The position numbers were made by a program, and so were the translations under genes. 64,000 nt of DNA, taken from contig OX375873.1 of NCBI GenBank assembly GCA_947359465.1, positions 60,731,573 to 60,795,572 of the forward strand, written 5' to 3'. This document shows, piece by piece, positions 22,202 to 32,345 of this stretch (its first letter is position 1; the number at the start of each line of letters is the position of its first letter). Below the pieces are notes generated by a model that saw only the letters and a list, made by a program, of their open reading frames with translations, ran no database searches and was not told where the DNA came from. The stretch comes from Metellina segmentata (Eukaryota > Arthropoda > Arachnida > Araneae > Tetragnathidae).

Positions 22202-22540
22202 TGTGAGGTTCGGAGGTTCTCCGGCCAACACAGGGAGGAATGTCTAGGGACGTTGGCTGGGGTATCTGTCAAAGGTCACCCGGGGTCAGGAGGAGAAAAA
22301 GGGGAGAGGAAAAAGGAAGAGGAGATTCGACCCACGGAGACCGGAGGAAACGGACGTGAGGGGCTCTCTGCTGCTGTCTTAAACGATGTTGTAATGTATT
22401 CTTATTTAACCTAGAGAGTGATGAATAAATATATTATATATATATCTATGAAGTATTGCCCTCTCCAGTAGATGAAAAGAACCACAGTCACACACCACAA
22501 GAGATATAGAGGTAGAGAAAGGGTGGAGGTGTGATAAACT
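22202..22540 (-). repeat. LTR-like repeat, left copy (truncated)
   Basis: It is the inverse of 23586-23929 over about 340 bp, with strong identity in the GC-rich part (TCTCCGGCCAACACAGGGAG near 22219; GACGTGAGGGGCTCTC near 22351) and weaker identity near the middle. It lacks the TGGGACAG beginning of the other copy and ends at a Gag fragment. Confidence 0.65.
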
Positions 22541-22545
22541 AGTGT

Positions 22546-22650
22546 TATTTTCCTTAAATCCGCGACTTTCGTATTCGGCGGTACCTCCTCCCCTAATTCG
22601 ATTGCCACATATCTCATCTCCTCCATCCTAGCTCTTCCAAGAAATGCCAT
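22546..22650 (-). pseudogene. LTR-retrotransposon Gag N-terminus fragment
   Basis: The frame MAFLGRARMEEMRYVAIELG... continues to about ADLRKI. It looks like the conserved start of gypsy-type Gag proteins, which begin with a short helical segment rich in Arg and Leu. After about 35 residues it runs into the LTR-like repeat and is therefore truncated. This identifies the neighbouring repeats as parts of an LTR element. Confidence 0.6.
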
Positions 22651-23217
22651 GGTGATCCACGTGTAAACACAATCAACTTTAACAATAACAACCAGCTTCA
22701 ATAATTACTCAAGCAAATACACAAATATTTTTCAAACATGCACTTTGATGTTGCATTATAATTCCCCTAGTCACTCTATTAAATATTCAAACACTTTCAA
22801 TAAGTAACTAATTATATTCAAAACATCTGCATAATGTTACACTATAATTTGCCCACAGTAATTCCTAAAAACTAATCCTTAGCTGATATACATTACCCCT
22901 TAAATCCTACGATCCTTAGCCCCATCAAAATAAATACACATCATAGCACAACATGTAAAATAAATTCACATCATAGCACAACATGTAAAATAATCACACT
23001 ACTTCTCATACATATATGTGTTATCCCCCCTGTGTATTTAATGGCTCACTGGATCAATTCAGAAGGGACTTACCCCAGTACCCTTCAAGGTATATGACTG
23101 CAGAAGACGCACTTCCCTCTTTCCTCACTTGCGACGCACAGTCCTCAGACATTTTTCCGGTTGCACACGGGATCACTCATCAGACGTTAACCTCCTCAGG
23201 TTCGATTCACTGCATTT

Positions 23218-23290
23218 CCATCGCACGACGTTCGAACCAGCATTTTCCTTCCATCGCACGACGCTCGAACCAGCATTTTCCTTCCTTCGC
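23218..23290. repeat. Short tandem duplication in GC-rich internal segment
   Basis: CCATCGCACGACGTTCGAAC and the following CAGCATTTTCCTT occur twice in a row, with a period of about 34 bp. The enclosing segment 22700-23585 has no recognisable gene. Its left part is AT-rich and its right part pyrimidine-rich, and long open frames there look accidental. Confidence 0.6.
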
Positions 23291-23585
23291 CCCTAGTCGA
23301 CCCCAAGCGCATCTCCAGGATCACTCTTCCGATGTGGACGCCCCTCGGTCCAAGATCGCTGCTATTCCATCACACAGCATCCGGCCTTGTCGATCGCTTC
23401 TTCCAACGTTCCTGGTACGCAACCAACAATTATCCAGGTGTCGAAAAGGATCCCTCTTCCAATGTTAATCCTTCCATTCAGGCTCGATGTCTTTCCATCA
23501 CGCGACGCCCGATCACGTCCCTCGCTCATTCACCCGCTTTGGTCATCGGCATCCAGCGTCCCTCTCCACCATAGATCCTTCCGAC

Positions 23586-23929
23586 TGGGACAGTTTATCA
23601 CACCTCCCCCCTTTTTCTCTATCTATATACCTCTTGTGGTGAGTTTGACTGTGGTTCGTTTCATCTACTGGAGAGGGCAACAGTTCCTAGATATTTTCAT
23701 CTATTTATTTGGAATTCTAAGTTACATAATAATACATTACAACATCGTTTAAGACAGCAGCAGAGAGCCCCTCACGTCCGTTTCCTCCGGTCTCCGTGGG
23801 TCGAATCTCCTCTTCCTTTTTCCTCACCCCTTTTTCTCCTCCTGACCCCGGGTGACCTTTGACAGACACCCCAGCCAACGTCCCTAGACATTCCTCCCTG
23901 TGTTGGCCGGAGAACCTCAGAACCTCACA
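23586..23929 (+). repeat. LTR-like repeat, right copy (probably complete)
   Basis: It begins TGGGACAGTTTATCACACC and ends GAACCTCACA, giving TG...CA ends and 344 bp. It is the inverse of the left copy (22202-22540), so the pair lies in opposing orientations rather than the direct orientation of a normal LTR element. A rearrangement or two independent insertions would explain this. Confidence 0.6.
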
Positions 23930-24410
23930 AATACCAATGCCACCGGCAACTCCGTTATGGGCGTCCTTACTTTGCGAAGCAAACCATATTTTACAATATT
24001 TATACATTGGTTCGCGAAGCCAACCAAATTGGAATTCGCTGGGAATTAATTTCAATAGGCTACGATTTTCCATTTGGTTTGACAAACCAATACCACGGGC
24101 ATGATGGCTTTTATCCAATAGGCTACGAATTCGTAGTAATCACCGGGGGTTAGCGAGCAGGGGGTCACACCTGAACCCACGAAGAGAAGTCACGTGCAAA
24201 CGCAGTGGCTAGTTTACCATAAATGTTAAAAAAAACTATCTTGTTTATTAATACATAACATACTATTTAGAGCATACACTGTGATTTGCATGTTTCATGT
24301 GTGACGCTTAAATACATAGGAACAATTTAATTAAAATCCTAAAAGTCCGATTTAAATTAGAAAAAAATTCGGTTTTAATGAATTTTTTAAATCATAATTT
24401 TTTTAACACC

Positions 24411-24437
24411 TTGTGTGTGTGTGTGTGTGTGTGTGGG
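24411..24437. repeat. (GT)n microsatellite
   Basis: A run of TG/GT dinucleotides of about 26 bp. Confidence 0.9.
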
Positions 24438-24586
24438 TGTTAGTGGGATCCCCAACTTTGTTAAAAGGATGCAAAAACTTTCGTGCCACCGGTTATGAAT
24501 TAAATCAACTTAAACCAATCGAGAATCAGATGGGAAAACATCGCTTATACATGGCATTTTATGTGCTTTTTTTATTTACTAGGGAG

Positions 24587-24850
24587 CTCCGCCACCTGCT
24601 CGCTTACGCTCGCCAACCCCCGGGGATTGCAACGCAATCCCATTTGGTTTGCTTCGCAAACCAACAGTCCTTTTACATATGCCATTTGGTTTGCTTCGCA
24701 AACCAACATTCCTTTCGCAGAGTGAAACTATCTGAATAATTCGTATTATCCTGATTTCACTTTCCGGTCCATGACGTCACAGCGAGGGCTTGTCATCCTT
24801 CTCGCTTACTCTCGACGACCCCCGGGATTGCTTCGCAAACCAATACCTCT
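24587..24850 (+). repeat. GC-rich dispersed repeat with GCTTCGCAAACC motifs (Helitron-associated?)
   Basis: It contains GCTCCGCCACCTGCTCGCTT, ACGCTCGCCAACCCCCGGGG and repeated CATTTGGTTTGCTTCGCAAA (about 24639, about 24692). Related text occurs at 23930-24190 and 40665-40745. Such short GC-rich stems are common at Helitron ends in arthropods. The class is uncertain. Confidence 0.45.
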
Positions 24851-24884
24851 TCAGCAAGTGATTTCACTTTATTTTACTTTAACA

Positions 24885-26040
24885 CTTAATGTACCCTAAA
24901 GTAATAGCCGCATCAGTAAAAAATCTTCTGTATCTTGTTCCCTGTACAATTTTAAGTAAACGGTGTTAATCTCCAAACTTTACGATCTGTACTTTGTACT
25001 TTCTCGGTAAACCGTCTGAGAACCGAGGGAAAAAAAGCTAGCCTTTTTCCTCGCCAAATAAAAAGAAATCGTTTTCATGGCTATTGTTGCTACGATAAAT
25101 TTGATATCTGGCAAACCCGATAGTAAAAAATACAATCCTCATGTGTTCCGCGAAATAAAAAATACGAAATTTGTGTCACCAACTTTTGATTGCATCGAAT
25201 TTATTTATGAACCAATTTTAAAAATAATTGTACCGTAAGAAAGAGTACATTTTGAGGTATACTGCGATATTTTCAAAATTAAAAACTAATAGTTATATGA
25301 TATAGATATGACAGTTTTAGTTTTATAGTTTTGTATCGAAAATTACGATCTGAAAGTTCCGAAAATTGTATGACCAACTTTTAATAGCATCGATTTTATT
25401 TATTAACCAATTTGAAAAATAATAGTACCATAAGAAAGAGTGTAATGTAATGTATTGAGTGATGTTCTCAAATTTAAAAAATAATGGTTTTTGTCGTAGA
25501 CATAACGGTTTTAACAAAAAGCGAAAATATCCAAAGATTCTGAATTTTGTATGACCAACTTTTGATCGCTTCCAATTTAATTATTAACCGATTTCAAAAA
25601 TAATAGTACCGTAAGAAAGAGTACATTCTGAGGTATAATGCGATAATTTAAAAATTAAAAACTAATAGTAATAAGATATAGATACGGCAGTTAAAAAAAA
25701 AGTAACAAAAATTTCCCGATTTTTCCCGAATTTCAAAAAAATATTATCAAGAACCAAATTGAAATTAAAAAAAAAACTCTACGAGCTGCAAAAATTTACG
25801 TTGAGAGGTACTCTTGAAAAAACTCACGGCTCAAAACTGAAAATTTGTATGTGTTTGTTCACTCGCGGAAGAAATTTCGCTTCTTCAATTTTGACACTTA
25901 ATAAACCCTAAACTAATAACCGCATCGAAAAAAAATCTTAATAACTGTCCAGGGAATACGATGATGAACAAACCATGTTAATTTCGTTTTTTTTCCGATC
26001 AGCACTTCCTCGGGAAACCGTCTAAGAATCGAGCTAAACA
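24885..26040 (+). repeat. Direct repeats flanking a three-unit tandem array
   Basis: About 150 bp at 24885-25037 is repeated at 25893-26040. Landmarks are ACACTTAATGTACCCTAAAG against ACACTTAATAAACCCTAAAC, and GTAAACCGTCTGAGAACCGAG against GAAACCGTCTAAGAATCGAG. Between them, units of about 180-195 bp start near 25179, 25372 and 25552. Each begins ACCAACTTTTGATNGCNTC and contains ATAATAGTACCGTAAGAAAG. No coding is seen. Confidence 0.65.
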
Positions 26041-27106
26041 ACACAGTTTTCAATCCTGCGGCGGCGGCGGTAACTTTTTTTTAATATAAAGAGATTCTAT
26101 CATGTGATTAACTTTGCTAATTCCTATATCACGTTTTAATCTTTCAAAACTTTACCCTGCTATATTCCCTAGCTCACATTAATGTTCATAATAAATATTA
26201 ATATTTAGCATTAATCAAAATTATCTAGAAACTACACTGATTTGCGGGTGTTATGTCCAACGAGTTTAAAATTGTATAGACTAGAAATTAATTAAAATAA
26301 TAAAAATTCATTTAAAATTTTAAAAATATAATTTAAATGAAATAAATCCAATTTTTATTATTTTTTTATAATCATGATTTTATTATACAATGTAAAATGG
26401 TATAAGTTGAAACAGAAACATGTTGTGACCCATTTTATCAACATTCAAACAAGATCAGAGCAAAATCTCTGAAACAAATTTCTTTAAATTGGTTTGACAA
26501 ATCCATCAGTTACGCAGTGATTGCAATACTAAATTTCAATTTTGCTACGAAAAAAGTATTTATTCCTCTAACGGAGTTAATAAATGGAAAAATATTGACA
26601 CCACAGTTAAATTTTTTCTCTGCAGCTCAAAATATTTTCAAAGCTTCTATGCAGTGGTGCCAGATTTTCAGAACTAAGCACCTCGGTTTTGCTGGCGTAA
26701 ACCTTTAAAAACCTCTGTTTTAGAGATATGGGACATTATCGACGATTTTTTAAAGGACAATAATATATACATCCATATTTTTAAACCTTACCATATGCTA
26801 AGCACACACTTGGCATTTATTTATAAGCGCATTGCGCTTATTTTATTTTTAACTGCTGCGTGGTGCTGTATTAAGATTCATAAATGTATACTTTTTTTTC
26901 CTTCCAACTTAAATAAGCTTTTGATAAAGATGTCAAAAAAGGGCTAAGAACTTTTTTTTTCAATTATTAGTCTCCCGTCTAAGCAACCCTGTTCTTAATA
27001 ACATACACACGTTTTAAGCAAAATCGTTTTTTTAGTGAATAATTATTCACTGTTGTACATTATTTATTATTATATTTGTTCAATTGTGCAGTGTATATTA
27101 ATACAT

Positions 27107-29108
27107 TTATAGAATACTGAAAAGATTGCCGTCAGATCGTTCAAAAATCTCCCATATTTCATCTTTACTTCTTTCACGCTCGGTTGTATCTTTGGGCTTT
27201 GGGCCATACATTGCATCTGAATTAAATTTCATCAGCATTTCTTTACTAGGATTAAAGTCTACACAGCTTTGACCTCTAAATTTTAGTCCATAACTAACCA
27301 TCATGATTGACTCAGTTGTCTTCAGCTGTAGCAAGTTTCTGAGTTTCGTTTTTACATTACTCAGTTGAGAAAACATTCTTTCGGCAGTTGCATTTGAAAA
27401 TGGCAAACTCGTTAAAGTCAATGCAAGCTTACAGAGCTGTGGAAATTCTTTTTCTCCAGCAGCATCTGTTAGCTTATCTATAGAGGCCCAGAAATTCACA
27501 GGGCTCTGATAAATTCCTTGGCTGACACTTCTGAGATCAATGGTAACCGATCCCACTCTCTCTGACACTTATCCACATTTTCACACACAGCTACGAATTG
27601 TGCAGCAAGTGGAACAATGCTACACTTCACTTTTCTCACGGCATTATTGGGATGTAGTGCAGACAAATGAAGCAGTACGCCAACATTATCTGGCAGCCTA
27701 TACTACGTACTTCTTTGGCTAGTTGAACAATAAATTCTTTACAGCGACGTTTGATATCATTAAACTGTTCACTTGATAATGATAATTTTTCTAACTCTAG
27801 GAAAGTTCATATCCGAAATACATTCCTGCGTTAGGCATAGTAAACTTCTCAAAGCTGAAGTTGAACATTGATTCTTCCCTTACTTTATCTAATTGCGAAG
27901 GAACCACAATCATTTTTAACAAGCTCATGTAGTATGTGAACAAATTAGCAAATAGCTTTGTTTGGTCCGGAGACTCTTATTGAAAACGCTTGTCAACTCT
28001 TGTGATGTATACCAACATGTTCTTTAGATATATCATGTAGAGCTTGTTCACTGGATCCCTGTACAGTGTGTACAGTTGATCTGCTGTGTAGTCTCTTTCT
28101 TGATCCTAGGCAAGTCTAAATAAAAGTTTAAGCACTTTCCACTTATCAATGATTCTACTAACAGCTTCACATACACTACACTAAGCCAACGATTATCACA
28201 AGGTCGAACAAACTTTAATGGAATTATGCCAGTAATTGTTGAATACAGATTCTTGTACTTCTCTTTTCGCTTTGTGCTGTGGCAGAACCATTTATAAATC
28301 TCCCTCACTATGAAGTCTAGTTGACGAGGAAGACATTAACTAGCTTTGCTAACAGATAGATGTAGAGAATGGCATATGCATCTAACAACGACCAGGTGCG
28401 GCAACTCCTCCTTCAACAACGTCGCAACAGAGTGATTGCAACCGACATTAACACTGGTTCCATCTACTCCTATCCCTAGTAACTTCTTCAAAAATAATTT
28501 ATCTGTCTCCAAAGCTTCAAACATAGCATTTGTTAGAGATTCGGCATCTCCACCGCTTAATGGGAGCAGTCTGTAAAATGTATCCACCACTTCACTCTTC
28601 TTCACACTATAAAACCTAATAATCATTCCCAACCACTTATTGTCTGTAATATCTGTACATTCATCGAGCACGAGACTGAACCATGCATCACTCGCCTAGA
28701 TATCTTCCAGTAGTTCCTCATGGAATGAAGGAGCTAGAACCTCTGTGATGAGAGCAGTGCACTTTGTTCTATGCAATTTTAAATCTTTAAAACTGCCATT
28801 ACGGTCTTTTCTAACACCTTCAATGCCCTTTAGCAACTCGGCAAGATGATCGAGCGTCTTTAATGAGGAATGTTCTGCAATAAACACGGACAGTTTCAAA
28901 TCCACCTTTTTCTGCTCTGAGAACATGGTAGGCTGAAAATATTCTTTTATTTCCTTTGTAGTAGATGCACTCAACATTCTCATAGCATCTACATGTTACT
29001 TTCTTTTCGAATGAATGATCCAGCAGGTTCTTTTTTCTTGTTGTCAAGATCTGTTTGCAGTACTTGCATTGTGCTTGAAATGGTTTCCCAGGAACAGCTC
29101 TTACCCAC
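27107..29108 (-). pseudogene. hAT transposase with BED finger, fragmented
   Basis: A coding exon starts after an acceptor at about 29108 (TTTATTTCAG on the minus strand). It has a finger-like CKYCKQIL followed by LLDHSFEKK. Further pieces, in changing frames, are SASTTKEIKEYFQPTMF (near 28970), the core MLDECTDITDNKWLGMIIRF (28671) with LLGIGVDGTSVNVGCNHSV (the second Asp, near 28470) and CHSLHLSVSKAS, KWFCHSTKRKEKYKNL (28295), and the dimerisation end LPFSNATAERMFSQLSNVKT (about 27405). Stops and shifts separate them, including one near 28685 and several at 27570-28050. A possible upstream exon lies near 30175-30245 (CVDPPTETASSLNNAETREK), but its splice phase does not clearly fit. Confidence 0.85.
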
Positions 29109-29353
29109 CCTGAAATAAAATACCAGATAGATATATTTAGTTACATTTTTATAGACTACTATTACATTACTATAATTTTTTTCTATTTTCTGAATTTTTT
29201 AAAGCAATAAGTCTTTTTTGAACCTATTGTTAATCATTTATAATTCCAAAAAAATAAAAAATGTGTAAAAGTAGGTGCTTTTGAAATACCTGAAAATTGA
29301 ATGTGTAAATCAAGGATGGGGGAGGCAAAGATGATTATTTGTTTTCTCTAGTG

Positions 29354-29878
29354 CAGTGTTTCCCAAACTTTTGACATATGTGTACCCGTTCTATAATTTT
29401 CGTAACGCTGAGTACCCCTCGTCAAAAAAATGGATATATTTTAATAACAATCAAAATGTATATATTTTTTCTTTTTTTTTGCGACATACACAAAATAATA
29501 AGAAAAGCGAAATAAAATTATTCATGATAAAATATAAATAAAAGTTATATTATAAATAACGCTCATTTGGATCAATGAGGATGAAATTGTTTGTGCTGGG
29601 ATAACAGATCGTCATAATTTGGCTGGTAATTTTCTGGTTGCTAATTTTAATCTGAGATGTGGTTCCACGTCCAATAGTCTGTTCCTTTTTTTCGACTTAA
29701 TGTCTACAAATGCTGAAAAAGCAACTTCACTGTCTTGACTTGACTCATGAGAACGTAGAATTAGGCGCAGCTAAGCACAGTGCAGTGCATATCCCCACCA
29801 AACTCAGGTGCAATGCGTACCCCATCAAACTCTTCCCGTACCCCTGGGGGTACGCGTACCACACTCTGGGAAACACTG
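29354..29878. mobile_element. Non-autonomous hAT MITE with perfect 8-bp duplication
   Basis: It starts CAGTGTTTCCCAAACTTTT and ends CTCTGGGAAACACTG. The 8 bases CTCTAGTG occur directly on both sides (29346-29353 and 29879-29886). It is 525 bp long, without a coding frame. It lies where an intron of the surrounding hAT transposase gene would be. Near its right end is GTACCCCTGGGGGTACGCGTACC, a strong palindrome. Confidence 0.9.
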
Positions 29879-29886
29879 CTCTAGTG

Positions 29887-31255
29887 AATAAAATAAGAAC
29901 ATGACTGCATGCTGATTTTTTACACTAAGAATTTTTTTTTTATTCTGTAAGACAATTTCACTTTTTAGTTATATCTGCACGCAGTGTTGCTTTAGAAACC
30001 AAGGATGAACTATGGGAATTAACGAAGGAAGTATTTAAGAGAGGTCTAAATTTACTCTCTAGCTTGTCCCTTTTACACTCTGAATCCAAAGCTCCGGTTT
30101 GACATTTGATTTTCTTGAATACTTAATTTTTACTGTACATATTTCTTCATCTTTTCACGAGTTTCTGCATTATTTAAAGACGAAGCAGTTTCAGTGGGAG
30201 GATCAACACAATGATGTTTATAGCAGTAATGAATGCATTCTGAAATCGAATGAAAGTATAAAAAATTATGAATGAATGTTTAATTTTTAAAGTGTAAAAT
30301 TTATTGTTTTTTAAAAATTTGGTTCTCTTGATTTCCATGTTAGACTACGTGTTTTCAAAAAAAAAATGCTACTCGTTATAATATTTCCTGTAATGGGATA
30401 TCCTAGATCTCTATTCTACAAAAATTTACTATGACACTGTCAATAACTGGCATTTTTGTTCATGATATAAAATCTTGAAATTTTCCCTCCTGTTTATAAA
30501 AATATTACGCTTTTGGCAACCAGTACTAATGAGCTCTCTGCACAACATTAAGATAAATATATCCTAAAAAATTTCTGTGTTTTAAATTACGACCTTTCGA
30601 ATTCTGTAAAGGTTAGAAAAATATCGCTCTTTTGTTATCAACAACTTTATTTTCCATACTCATAATTTGGAAACAGCTGGGTCAAATGGCTTGAAATATG
30701 GCATTCGAGGTTAAAATTTCATATATAAATTCTAAATTTTACACCAAAATTGAGTGCTTATATGCAATTTATCATGAAGACAATCTCTTGACAAATGTGT
30801 CATATATGAATTGATAAAAATCACGGAAAACAATATTATCTTTGACAAATGAAAATAGTTAACCTTAGATTTGAGTGTTGTAAACATAAATGAATTCGGA
30901 GATAAAATAAGTATGCCAATTATTTATTTAATAATTAAAATTCAATAATTTGCATTCAATTAGAAGCAAATAAAGTATTCTAATGCATATCTAAAAATAT
31001 CCATAGATATTGTAATCCGCAAAAAACCTGTTATGACCAAGGGGCTTCTAAGTAAGCTTCTAAGTTTAGTTTATTGAGGGGGAAAAGTATCTTTAGAGAA
31101 AGAAGTTGCGGGTTTAATACAAAAAACGGCTCATCGGCTGAACAAAATTGTTTTGAAAAAAATTTTAATTGTAAGTTTATTAAGTTCTATGGCTTTGGAT
31201 TAAATTAAAAAAAAAAATTTTGTAGATTTTTCAGGTATTCCGGATAAAAAGAAAT
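29887..31255. other. AT-rich DNA without recognisable gene
   Basis: Apart from the possible hAT exon on the minus strand at about 30175-30245 (CVDPPTETASSLNNAETREK, followed by a GTAAAA-type donor), I see no coding or repeat structure here. Confidence 0.4.
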
Positions 31256-31322
31256 TTTGGGGTTCGAACTGGGTTGTCCTGCATAGTAAGCCAAGACGCT
31301 ACTGACTCAGCCGTGTATAAAA
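31256..31322 (-). repeat. tRNA-like SINE head fragment
   Basis: On the minus strand, CACGGCTGAGTCAGTAGCGT and CCCAGTTCGAACCCC resemble A and B boxes about 35 bases apart. No cloverleaf of a working tRNA gene is evident. The copy is short and the call is tentative. Confidence 0.4.
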
Positions 31323-31848
31323 TTCACCAACATTACTCCTAAAAGATTTTCGAACTTAAATGAGAGCAACCCGTTGCTAAGAGGAAATTTACTGCCAGCC
31401 AATCAGAATCACAATCACAGTTTAGAATCACAATAGCAGTTTAGAATCACAGATATTCTTTAGTCGCAGTCACAGTTAGAACTGTGAAATCACTGTTTGT
31501 AACATCCCTAAGTAGAACTAGAAATGGTCACTGCGTAAAGCTACGATTTCCTAAGAAAGCGGAGCCGAAGCTGTCGATGACGTCACTAAAATGTTGTTTA
31601 TACAAACAGATGTCGTTGGTTTCCTAGAGAGCGTTGTTTGTGAGAATAACGAAAATTAGTGGCCCATTTGCATGACGATCGTCATAGCGGTCTCAAACAG
31701 TTGGGGAACACATTTACTCTTGTTCCAGAAACATTCATTTCCTGCGGCAAACAATTCGAGCGGAGGAAAGCAAAAAAAAAAAAAATAATAATAATAATAA
31801 ATAAAAAAAATTGACTGGCATTGTTTAGTTTGTTTTTGTAAAATCGGG

Positions 31849-32082
31849 ATCGTTAAAGATAGATTGAAAATTTCAACGGATTTGAAATCTGCGGAAAATT
31901 TTACACCAGATCGATACTTTAAATATGATATTTTCTTTTATAAATAATTAATTATTTAATAAATAGTTAAATAATCAAATGGTTAGTAATTGAATAATAA
32001 ATCTGTTTTTGGTATCGATCTGGCGTAGAATTTTACGCTGAATTGAAATCCGTTGAAATTTTCACTCTATCTTCAACGATTC
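31849..32082. repeat. Palindromic element made of two inverted ~70-bp modules
   Basis: The plus-strand module at 31849-31915 (ATCGTTAAAGATAGATTGAA ... ACACCAGATCGATACTTT) is mirrored at 32011-32082, with about 95 bp of AT-rich DNA between them. The arms match over nearly their whole length. It looks like a MITE or foldback unit. Confidence 0.75.
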
Positions 32083-32119
32083 CGAAGTTGGAAACTTTAG
32101 ACTATAGAATAAAAAAAGC

Positions 32120-32345
32120 CACTTTGTTTTGTTTCTCGAATAAAATAAACCGTGACAGCCGTCTGTATCGCCCATTCTCCACCGCATTCTGCTAACACCA
32201 CCTTTGATTCTGCCCGCTACTTGCACACACATCCATTTCCTGTCGGGAGAAAAACAAACGTAAATATATTTAATCGCGCGTTGCTTGCACACTATAAACG
32301 ACTGTTGTGGTTTATTTTATTCGAGAAACAAAACAAAAGGACTTT
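32120..32345. repeat. Inverted repeat with GTTTCTCGAATAAAATAAAC arms
   Basis: TTTTGTTTCTCGAATAAAAT (about 32127) is mirrored at about 32305-32340. The segment bridges the palindrome at 31849-32082 and the long inverted repeat that starts at 32216, so the inverted-repeat units overlap. Confidence 0.65.

Noticed and set aside
23016..23752. Overlapping open frames of 80-150 residues on the plus strand
   Set aside because: The region is pyrimidine-rich with short duplications and crosses into the LTR-like repeat; three frames are open at once, a composition effect.
4105..25700. CRISPR array
   Set aside because: Tandem and microsatellite repeats occur, but none has short identical repeats with unique spacers, and the DNA is eukaryotic.
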